From assembly GCA_030583885.1 (NCBI GenBank), contig CP129480.1, positions 3,784,714-3,848,713 on the forward strand: 64,000 bases of DNA, given 5' to 3'. Shown piece by piece: positions 58,226 to 64,000 of this stretch; within the stretch, counting starts at the first letter, position 1, and every line of letters starts with the position of its first letter. A program made the translations under genes and the position numbers. The notes beneath the pieces were generated by a model, which had not been told where the DNA came from, searched no databases, and worked only from the letters and a program-made list of their open reading frames with translations. Source of the DNA: Anaerolineales bacterium (GTDB taxonomy: Bacteria; Chloroflexota; Anaerolineae; Anaerolineales; Villigracilaceae).

Positions 58226-59236
58226 TCAGGCGGAAAATGCCCTGCGATAGGCCTGGATGATATCCTCCCATTTTTGGACGGCGTCATGGTCAATGGTCTG
58301 GAATTCCGGATGTGCTTCAAACCAGGCCAGCGAGCGGCGCACGCCTTCGTTCCATTTCACTTCGCAATGATAATCGGGCACAAACCGTTTGATCTTGCCG
58401 TTATCGAACACCACGCTGTTGGATTTATCGCCAATTAAACTCCCAACGGCATGTTCATCGAAGCGTGCAATAAAATCGCTCGGGATGTGGATCACGTTCG
58501 GCTCCAGACCGAGAGCTTGATACGCTTCGAGATAGATCTGACCCCAGCTGAGAACTTCATCGGACGTGATGTGGAATGCCTCGCCTGTCGCGTTTTGATT
58601 GCCCAGCAACCCGAGCAGACCTTTGGCAAAATCCGCGTTCCAGGTCAGCACCCAAAGGGAGGTACCATCCCCGGGGACAATGACGGGCTGTCCCCGCTTC
58701 ATGCGCTGGATCAACGTCCATGGATGAAGCCAGCTGCCATAGATGAACGGGATTTGCGAAGGTCCGTAGGTATGCGAAGGGCGGATGATGGTAACGGGGA
58801 ATCCGTTTTCACGATACTCCCTCATCAGCAAGTCTTCGCAGGCGATCTTGTCCCGCGAATACTCCCAAAACGGATTTTCCAGCGGCGTCTCTTCGGTGAT
58901 CAGGTAATTTTTCACCGGCTTTTGATAGGCACTGGCAGAGGAGATGAACACGAACTGGCCGGTCTTATCGCGGAACAGGGACAGGTCCCGTTCGATGGCC
59001 TGGGGGGAAAAGGCAATGAAGTCCACCACTGCGTCAAAGCGATGACCCGCCAGGAGCGCGGAGAGATGCGTCGAAGCAGCGTGGATATCTGCCTGGAGGA
59101 CAGTCGCACCCTTCGGTGCAGGATACTTCGCCGAGGCGGAGCGATTCAAAAGGAAAAGCTCGTGATGGTGTTCCACGGCAAGGTCGGAACACGCAGAGCT
59201 GATCAATCCGGTACCGCCGATGAAAAGTAGTTTCAT
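58226..59236 (-). CDS. NAD-dependent epimerase/dehydratase (SDR-extended)
   Basis: A 336-residue protein from ATG 59236; the much longer open frame to 60265 is the rarD region out of frame. The Rossmann motif is LFIGGTGLISSACS, followed by VVDFIAFSPQAI. It has FISSASAYQK with the catalytic Ser/Tyr region, IIRPSHTYGPSQIP and VPGDGTSLWVLTWNADFAKG. It resembles sugar-nucleotide or isoflavone-reductase-like extended SDRs; the substrate is unknown. TAATG overlap with rarD. Confidence 0.87.
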   Translation of the reverse strand: MKLLFIGGTGLISSACSDLAVEHHHELFLLNRSASAKYPAPKGATVLQADIHAASTHLSALLAGHRFDAVVDFIAFSPQAIERDLSLFRDKTGQFVFISSASAYQKPVKNYLITEETPLENPFWEYSRDKIACEDLLMREYRENGFPVTIIRPSHTYGPSQIPFIYGSWLHPWTLIQRMKRGQPVIVPGDGTSLWVLTWNADFAKGLLGLLGNQNATGEAFHITSDEVLSWGQIYLEAYQALGLEPNVIHIPSDFIARFDEHAVGSLIGDKSNSVVFDNGKIKRFVPDYHCEVKWNEGVRRSLAWFEAHPEFQTIDHDAVQKWEDIIQAYRRAFSA

Positions 59237-60135
59237 TATCCTTCTCCTGGTTCGGGGAGGGGCTGCACGGATGCACGATGCGCCCTGATATTTTCGACCC
59301 AGAAGATGATGAGTGCCAGCCAGATGATGCTGAAACCGATCAGGCGCGTGTGATCGAAGACTTCCTTGTAGATGAAAACGCCGATGAGGAATTGAATGGT
59401 GGGGGCAAGATATTGCAGGATGCCGACCATGTTTAAAGGAATCTGTTTTGCGGCCGAGGCGAACATAAGCAGCGGGATGGTGGTTACGATGCCTGCGCCG
59501 ATCAGGAGCAGGTCCACCCGCAGCCCCTCGTGCAGGAATGAGCCCACTCCGCTGGATTGGATATAGGCGAGATAGATCAGGGCAACGGGAAAGACAATAC
59601 CCGTTTCGAGAGCCAGGCCATGGACGGAGCCGAGAGACGAGAGCTTCTTCACAAATCCATAAATACCGAAGGAGAATGCCAGCGAGAGGGCGATCCAGGG
59701 CAGGCGCCCATAGGTGACCGTGAGATAGATCACGCCGACTCCGGCAAGCGCAATGGGAATCCATTGTGTGGGACGCAGGCGTTCGCGCAAAAAGACCACG
59801 CCCAACAGCACGCTGAACAACGGATTGATGAAATATCCCAGGCTTGTTTCGATGATAAAGCCCGCGTTGACACCCCAGACATAGATCAGCCAGTTGACCG
59901 ACAGCAAAATGCCCGCGATCGCGTACACCCCAAGTGTCTTTGGCTTGAATGCCGACGAACGAAATGCATTCCACTGACCTGCAAGCATGATGTAGGCGGC
60001 CAGCAGGATGAACGACCAGCCGATGCGATGCCCCAGCAATTGCAGTGCAGGGACCTGTTGCAGCAATTTCCAGTAGATGGGGAAGAATCCCCACATGGAA
60101 TACGCGGCAATGCCGCTCCAAATGCCTTTGCTCAT
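59236..60135 (-). CDS. rarD: EamA-family transporter RarD
   Basis: A 299-residue protein with ten predicted helices and two EamA repeats. The start MSKGIWSGIAAYSMWGFFPI and WLIYVWGVNAGFIIETSLGY, FINPLFSVLLGVVFLRERL are typical of RarD. A C-terminal AKQIPLNMVGILQYLAPTIQ repeat follows. It is a probable drug/metabolite exporter, and no RarD substrate is firmly known. AAAGGAGC precedes the ATG. Confidence 0.93.
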   Translation of the reverse strand: MSKGIWSGIAAYSMWGFFPIYWKLLQQVPALQLLGHRIGWSFILLAAYIMLAGQWNAFRSSAFKPKTLGVYAIAGILLSVNWLIYVWGVNAGFIIETSLGYFINPLFSVLLGVVFLRERLRPTQWIPIALAGVGVIYLTVTYGRLPWIALSLAFSFGIYGFVKKLSSLGSVHGLALETGIVFPVALIYLAYIQSSGVGSFLHEGLRVDLLLIGAGIVTTIPLLMFASAAKQIPLNMVGILQYLAPTIQFLIGVFIYKEVFDHTRLIGFSIIWLALIIFWVENIRAHRASVQPLPEPGEG

Positions 60136-60170
60136 TTTGCTCCTTTATACCTATCGTACGCGTGTCGAAA

Positions 60171-60202
60171 AATGACCCTGCCAGTCCAGCGGCAAGGTCA
60201 TT
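60171..60202 (-). terminator. Intrinsic terminator after the second Ser/Thr kinase
   Basis: A 12-bp stem AATGACCTTGCC/GGCAGGGTCATT (one G-U) with an 8-nt loop, followed by TTTCG on the minus strand, 23 nt past the kinase stop. Confidence 0.8.
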
Positions 60203-60224
60203 ACTGAGTGTATTGTGCAGGCTC

Positions 60225-61058
60225 TTACAACTTTCGTAAATACCACTTGCCTGAAACCACTTCATTCACATCGCGGGCAAAATCCCCCGCCGTGGCGTAC
60301 CGTTCGTGCGGGTCCTTTGCCATGGCTTTCGCCACCACCTCCTGCCACACGGCGGGAATGCTGGCTTTCACCTTGCGAATGTCCGGAATCGGCATCTCCA
60401 CATGCGCATTGATCAAGGCGGTGGTCGAGTCACTTGAAAAAGGGAGTTGTCCCGTCAGCAGGCGGTACAACACGACACCCAAGGCATATACATCCGAACG
60501 GCCGTCCACCTGGTCGCCCTTCACCTGCTCGGGACTCATATATGCGGGCGTCCCCACAAGCCACTCACCGTCATCATCGGTGATCGTTTTGGACTTTGCG
60601 ATCCCAAAATCGGAAAGGAAGGCTTCGTCGGTTGAATCGAACAAAATGTTGGACGGCTTGACATCGCGGTGGATGATATTCTGCGCATGAGCCGCATCCA
60701 GCGCCTCGGATATGCGCTTGAGGATGTGCGCCATTTCGGTGAGTTTCAACTCGCCTTTGGCAAGCCTGTCATCCAGACTCCCCGCGGACATATACCGCAT
60801 GACGATATAGGGCTGTTCGCCATGCCAGCCGAAATCATAGATGGGAACAATACACGGATGTTCCAGCGCAGCGATCACCTCGGCTTCGCGCTGAAAAAAC
60901 TCCCGATAGATCTCGTCCAGCGTACGGCTGTACATCAATACTTTAACCACCACCTGACGCTGGATGTATGGATCACGCGCCAGAAAAATGACGCCCATGC
61001 CGCCCTGTGTCAATTCAGTTTCAACTTCGTAACGTCCAATTTGTGATATGCTCATCAT
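60225..61058 (-). CDS. Compact Ser/Thr protein kinase
   Basis: A 277-residue kinase domain only. The Gly loop is LTQGGMGVIFLARD, the lysine is in VVVKVLMY, and the Glu is in FFQREAEVIAAL. The catalytic loop is intact (HRDVKPSNILFD), and SDFGIAKS, GTPAYMSPEQV follow. There is no transmembrane or sensor domain; about 12 residues follow the fold (VNEVVSGKWYLRKL). It likely works in the cytoplasm. Regulation and substrates are unknown. It has its own strong promoter and terminator. Start at first of two ATGs. Confidence 0.93.
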   Translation of the reverse strand: MMSISQIGRYEVETELTQGGMGVIFLARDPYIQRQVVVKVLMYSRTLDEIYREFFQREAEVIAALEHPCIVPIYDFGWHGEQPYIVMRYMSAGSLDDRLAKGELKLTEMAHILKRISEALDAAHAQNIIHRDVKPSNILFDSTDEAFLSDFGIAKSKTITDDDGEWLVGTPAYMSPEQVKGDQVDGRSDVYALGVVLYRLLTGQLPFSSDSTTALINAHVEMPIPDIRKVKASIPAVWQEVVAKAMAKDPHERYATAGDFARDVNEVVSGKWYLRKL

Positions 61059-61086
61059 CTCTTAACCACTATGCGGGATGGGCGCT

Positions 61087-61115
61087 AGTATAGAGCAATT
61101 CGGGTGATATGACAA
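61087..61115 (-). promoter_or_regulatory. Promoter of the second Ser/Thr kinase
   Basis: Minus-strand TTGTCA (61110-61115), a 17-nt spacer and TATACT (61087-61092), about 28 nt before the ATG. Confidence 0.8.
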
Positions 61116-61118
61116 CGA

Positions 61119-61502
61119 TTATTCCCAGTCGATCAACCGACGGCCTTGAAAGCCCGCTTCGATCTCGTGCCAGAACTGGATCTGTTCCTCGCCGTACTTC
61201 CAACACAGATACACTTCCCTGCCATCCCGCAAAGCGACGAAGTCTATCAAGCCAATCGTTAGATCCTTGATCTCAATTCCCATCTCCTGCATGTGATGCA
61301 ACAAAGAATCAAGCCTGTCGAATTCGGGGAGCATTTTGCTGAGTTCGGGATTCCCGCCATTGCCCGCGGATTTTTGCACCACAGACCAGATCTGCGGCTG
61401 GTGCGCACGGATCCTCTCACCGATCGCCATCATTTCCTCCACCAGCGGACGGACGACGGTCAATGCTTGGTTGGCTTCGCGGGGCGTATAGTACTTTGGC
61501 AT
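61119..61502 (-). CDS. DUF2203 family protein
   Basis: A 127-residue soluble protein from ATG 61502; an in-frame GTG upstream lies inside a terminator. It is helical in the N-terminal part (YYTPREANQALTVVRPLVEE, then MMAIGERIR) and beta in the C-terminal part (GIEIKDLTIGLIDFVA, VYLCWKYGEEQIQFWHEI). These residues are the DUF2203 signature. No function is known for the family. Confidence 0.85.
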   Translation of the reverse strand: MPKYYTPREANQALTVVRPLVEEMMAIGERIRAHQPQIWSVVQKSAGNGGNPELSKMLPEFDRLDSLLHHMQEMGIEIKDLTIGLIDFVALRDGREVYLCWKYGEEQIQFWHEIEAGFQGRRLIDWE

Positions 61503-61521
61503 GGCGGAAGTATACACCAAC

Positions 61522-61548
61522 AAAAAAGGCGGTTTTTCCACCGCCTTT
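61522..61548 (-). terminator. Terminator of the copper operon
   Basis: An 8-bp stem AAAGGCGG/CCGCCTTT with an 8-nt loop, followed by TTTG, 4 nt beyond the HMA-chaperone stop. Confidence 0.85.
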
Positions 61549-61551
61549 GTA

Positions 61552-61764
61552 TCATGCTGATATTGCGGTATATCCCTTTTTCTTCACCGCTGCGACGATC
61601 TGATCTTCAGTTAACCGCGAATTGTCGTATTCGATGACCATCTCCAGTTTGTGATAGCTGGCGTTGATCTCTTTCACGCCGTCGAGGTCATCTTCCAACG
61701 ACTCGATCTTCATCGCGCAGTTGGTGCAGGTCATATCGGGAATTTTGAACGTTTTCTTGAGCAT
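61552..61764 (-). CDS. Heavy-metal-associated (HMA) copper chaperone
   Basis: A 70-residue ferredoxin-like domain from ATG 61764. The metal motif MTCTNCAMKIE has both Cys, and the GVKEINASYHK loop and VAAVKKKGY end follow. It likely binds Cu(I) and hands it to CopA or the SafE protein. It starts 2 nt after the SafE-cupredoxin gene. Confidence 0.9.
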   Translation of the reverse strand: MLKKTFKIPDMTCTNCAMKIESLEDDLDGVKEINASYHKLEMVIEYDNSRLTEDQIVAAVKKKGYTAISA

Positions 61765-61766
61765 GG

Positions 61767-62972
61767 CTATTGTTCCTCGAATACGATCTGCCCCGTGTAC
61801 ATGCCCATCGAACACGTGTAGAACAGCGTGGTCCCTGCCTTTTGCGGCGGGATGGTCGTTTGCATCACACCCGTCGCGGGGAGCAGCATGTAAAAATTCA
61901 ATTTCGGAATGACAAAATCGCGCGCACAGGAATAGGTCTCGTTGGTGACGAGGTTGAGCGTGAGTTCTGTATTCGCGGGCGCAGTCATGACGGCGGGAGA
62001 ATATCCGCTGTTTTCGACGTTGAGGTAGATCTCGCCTCCTTCCACGGGTTGACCTGAATCAGCTACGGGGGCAGATTCTGCCGGGGAGGAGGACCAGGCT
62101 CGCGTTAGGTTCTGAAGCGAGAAGGGCGAGCCCATCAGGTTGAGTCCGCTGTCGAGGGTCACAAATCCAAGGATCAGAATTGCAACGGCCACAAATCGCA
62201 TGAAGAATTTTTCGAGGCGCGCGCCGAGCTCGGTGGTCAGATAGGCGACGATGAAAAAGACGGGGCTGGTGCCGAGCGTGAACGCGAACATGAGCGCCGC
62301 GCCCATGGCGATGCTGCCTGTGCCGAGTGCGGTTGCCATCATGGCTTGCGTCACGCCGCAAGGAATAAAGACTGTCAGGAAACCGAGAAATACGGGTGTG
62401 GCGGTGTCAGTCCCTTTTGCTGTGCGGCGGATATAGCGCGTGATGAACTTGGGCGGCTCAATGGAAAAATAACGAAAGATCGGATGCACATTGAACATGC
62501 GCAGCGCGTTGCCGATCATGAAGATGCCGATGGCGATCATCAACACCGCGCGCGAGATGGGGCTGAGCGTGAGATACGAACCCAGCCAGCCGAGCAATGC
62601 GCCAAGCAGTGTGTAGGTAACTAATTTTGAAACGAGAAAAAGGAAAATGGGAAAGGCACTGTTGGTGCGCTGGACTTCGATCTTTTTACTTCCTTTTTTC
62701 TGCCCCACCTGTGACGCATAATCCTGCTCGATCTGATGCGCGAGTGAGCTGGCAAGCAGGCCACCCTGCACGGCAAGGCAACTCAAGCCGCCAGTGGTGA
62801 TGCCTGTGACAAAAGCAACGACCAACTGGCTCACCAGCCCTGAATCAGCAGCGATGTTGATGGAATTTGAATCAGATTGAAAGGCGGTCATGGCAACGGC
62901 AATGGCAAGGAACACCACACCGAGCATCACGACAATGACTGGATCAACGGAAGGTTTTGTATTCTTGTTCAT
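61767..62972 (-). CDS. SafE/DsbD-like membrane protein fused to a cupredoxin-like domain
   Basis: A 401-residue protein. Helices from about 45 to 270 form the sulfite-exporter/DsbD-like six-helix unit. It contains the paired cysteines TTGGLSCLAVQGGLL and FIPCGVTQAMM, and a long basic loop about 85-105. From about 300 a beta-domain follows with ETYSCARDFVIPKLN and TTLFYTCSMGMYTGQIVF. These Cys/Met-rich loops resemble cupredoxin-type copper sites. A role in Cu handling or assembly of Cu enzymes is inferred from the HMA and CopA neighbours. The fusion may couple metal or electron transfer to the outside. Confidence 0.8.
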   Translation of the reverse strand: MNKNTKPSVDPVIVVMLGVVFLAIAVAMTAFQSDSNSINIAADSGLVSQLVVAFVTGITTGGLSCLAVQGGLLASSLAHQIEQDYASQVGQKKGSKKIEVQRTNSAFPIFLFLVSKLVTYTLLGALLGWLGSYLTLSPISRAVLMIAIGIFMIGNALRMFNVHPIFRYFSIEPPKFITRYIRRTAKGTDTATPVFLGFLTVFIPCGVTQAMMATALGTGSIAMGAALMFAFTLGTSPVFFIVAYLTTELGARLEKFFMRFVAVAILILGFVTLDSGLNLMGSPFSLQNLTRAWSSSPAESAPVADSGQPVEGGEIYLNVENSGYSPAVMTAPANTELTLNLVTNETYSCARDFVIPKLNFYMLLPATGVMQTTIPPQKAGTTLFYTCSMGMYTGQIVFEEQ

Positions 62973-63072
62973 TCGACCTCAATAAGTTCAGATGATAAAT
63001 AATGATGATTAACGAGCAGTGAGAAAGTTGGACAGGGTGCAAGGGATATCCTCGCACCCTGTTACTCAAAAC

Positions 63073-63582
63073 TTAGCGTTGACCGCCATTCCACACCACG
63101 AACGGCATGTTGATGACAACACCGGGCTGTTCGATGGTCATTTCGCCAGCGGCTTCGGCAGCGAGGACATCATCCACGTGGGTGAGTTCGCGAGCGTTGG
63201 CTTGGTCTGTCCATGTCACCACGTTGAGGCGGCGCAGGGGAGTATAACCATCCGTGCCAGGCGGGTTGTCGAAGACATCGGACTGAAAACCAAAGGGTCC
63301 CATGCCTTCGATGCCGTTGGTAAAGACATACACGTTCGCCAACGATTCATCAGGGACATTTGCAAGCGAGGGCACGAGCATGACAGGTGATGCCATCATG
63401 TCCGTCAATTTTTCTGCAACAGCCGCGTCCGAGGCTTCGGTGTGGATGAAGTAGATTTCCTTGCCGTCTGCCCAGGCTTTACCAGCGGGCAATTCGGCTT
63501 TCGGCATTTCGGCAGCTTGCGGGGCGCATGCAGCGATCAGCAATGCCAATGCTGTAACGAGAAGGAGGGATGTTTTTTTCAT
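63073..63582 (-). CDS. Lipoprotein of unknown function in the copper operon
   Basis: A 169-residue protein from ATG 63582. The signal is MKKTSLLLVTALALLIAAC with a lipobox Cys at position 19. The mature part contains VYVFTNGIEGMGPFGFQSDV, RRLNVVTWTDQANARELTH and an acidic helix. It has no known catalytic motif, and the mature part lacks His clusters. It lies between the YHS gene and the SafE-cupredoxin gene, so a role on the outer face in copper binding or sensing is possible. Confidence 0.75.
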   Translation of the reverse strand: MKKTSLLLVTALALLIAACAPQAAEMPKAELPAGKAWADGKEIYFIHTEASDAAVAEKLTDMMASPVMLVPSLANVPDESLANVYVFTNGIEGMGPFGFQSDVFDNPPGTDGYTPLRRLNVVTWTDQANARELTHVDDVLAAEAAGEMTIEQPGVVINMPFVVWNGGQR

Positions 63583-63605
63583 ATTATGGGTTTCCAATTC
63601 TGTAA

Positions 63606-63824
63606 TTATGAGTTAATGGGTTCATCATCCTCAAGAGGATGCTCGATCTCGCCTGCCATGAAGGCTTCCGGCGCGCCCAAGAAGGCATTCAGACAAGCGG
63701 TATTACAAAAGTAGACTCTCTCACCATTAAACATGGCACTCGGATATTGTGTTGGGTTTTGCAAAACCCCTCCACAAGCGGATTTTATTTCTTGCTGTTC
63801 GGAGTTAAGAGGTAAAGTATTCAT
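63606..63824 (-). CDS. YHS-domain protein
   Basis: A 72-residue protein from ATG 63824. The YHS core has YPSAMFNGERVYFCNTACLN with two cysteines, followed by FLGAPEAFMAGEIEHP. An extra Cys lies at the N-terminal side (KSACGGVLQNP). YHS domains bind metals and often accompany copper ATPases, either fused or adjacent. Here it is directly downstream of the CopA gene. Confidence 0.85.
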   Translation of the reverse strand: MNTLPLNSEQQEIKSACGGVLQNPTQYPSAMFNGERVYFCNTACLNAFLGAPEAFMAGEIEHPLEDDEPINS

Positions 63825-63836
63825 ATGCTGTTGACG

Positions 63837-63864
63837 ATCGTCCATCGTCCATCGTCTATCGTCT
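63837..63864. repeat. Short tandem repeat ATCGTC(C/T) x4
   Basis: Four 7-bp units, two ATCGTCC and two ATCGTCT. The last unit runs into the copA stop codon (63863-63865). This is typical slipped-strand tandem DNA; an effect is not evident. Confidence 0.8.
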
Positions 63865-64000
63865 AAATCTTCACACCGCGCAGGCGCAGGCTGTTCGTCA
63901 CCACAAAGACGCTGCTGAACGCCATCGCACCAGCGGCGAGCATCGGGTTCAAATATCCCAGCATTGCAGCAGGGATCAAAATCACGTTATAGATGAACGC
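63863..64000 (-). CDS. copA: Copper-translocating P-type ATPase, C-terminal end
   Basis: The frame is open from the right edge to TAG at 63863-63865 and gives 45 residues: [20 protein letters not shown], then [25 protein letters not shown]. This is the last transmembrane pair of CopA-type ATPases, where the Tyr-Asn (here FIYN) and Met-Ser region (AMAFSS) help line the Cu(I) site. The rest of the gene is outside the window. It heads the YHS-lipoprotein-SafE-HMA operon. Confidence 0.9.
   Translation of the reverse strand, partial: AFIYNVILIPAAMLGYLNPMLAAGAMAFSSVFVVTNSLRLRGVKI

Noticed and set aside
58226-60265. A 679-codon open frame on the minus strand
   Set aside because: Only the last 336 codons are a gene (epimerase). 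The upstream half is rarD read in another frame; rarD itself has ten membrane helices and a good start.

Overview
The window looks like part of the chromosome of a Chloroflexota bacterium, most likely class Anaerolineae. This assignment is an inference from gene style (moderate-to-high GC, many two-component and Ser/Thr-kinase genes, bacterial YidC/Jag/ParAB cluster, T-box control of trp, a complete Mrp antiporter). No rRNA or other marker is present to prove it. No rRNA, tRNA, CRISPR array, prophage or transposase was found.

Layout. 1-24.6 kb is entirely minus strand. From right to left it holds: (i) a signalling cluster of Ser/Thr kinase with a beta-propeller, PP2C phosphatase, DnaJ-VWA fusion, zinc-ribbon-FHA protein, an 80-aa unknown, an OmpR-type regulator and a 39-aa one-helix peptide (18.6-24.6 kb); (ii) Hsp20, an M20 amidohydrolase and adenosine deaminase (15.6-18.5 kb); (iii) an origin-type housekeeping cluster rpmH-rnpA-yidD-lipoprotein-yidC-khpB, then pfkB kinase-parA-parB-amidohydrolase (7.7-15.6 kb), without dnaA or visible DnaA boxes; (iv) two histidine kinases, a response regulator, and CpaE- and CpaF-like ATPases without other Flp-pilus genes (1.9-7.7 kb); (v) an XRE-TPR-GNAT trio cut by the left edge.

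24.7-29.1 kb is plus strand: a phosphoesterase, a ParB/Srx-like protein, a DapA-family lyase, a LipM-type octanoyltransferase and a saccharopine-dehydrogenase-like protein. 29.1-37.65 kb is a complete tryptophan operon on the minus strand, trpE-trpS-trpGD-trpC-trpF-trpB-trpA. It is preceded by a good promoter and a tryptophan-specific T-box leader (UGG specifier). The operon is studded with several families of short palindromic or inverted repeats. One perfect 28-bp palindrome is read through inside trpA, and another element forms the C-terminal tail of TrpC.

37.7-43.6 kb holds a STAS protein, a dienelactone-hydrolase-like enzyme, a membrane-protein gene interrupted by one in-frame stop, dihydrolipoyl dehydrogenase and a metallo-beta-lactamase-fold protein. 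43.7-50.4 kb is a full mrpABCDEFG Na+/H+ antiporter operon translationally coupled to a CaCA-type cation exchanger. 50.5-53.6 kb carries a putative cysteine-peptidase-fold protein, a flavin/F420-type oxidoreductase, a Balon/aeRF1-like putative ribosome-hibernation factor, and small proteins. 53.6-61.5 kb has NDH-2 with a Rex-like operator, an MNT-HEPN pair in which HEPN is frameshifted, UbiA prenyltransferase, PPi-type phosphofructokinase, an epimerase, RarD and a second Ser/Thr kinase.

61.5-64 kb is a copper-handling operon read leftwards: CopA end, YHS protein, lipoprotein, SafE-cupredoxin fusion and HMA chaperone. The best candidates for something under-described are the kinase/phosphatase/DnaJ-VWA/FHA module, the in-gene palindromes of the trp region, and the apparently leaderless promoters.
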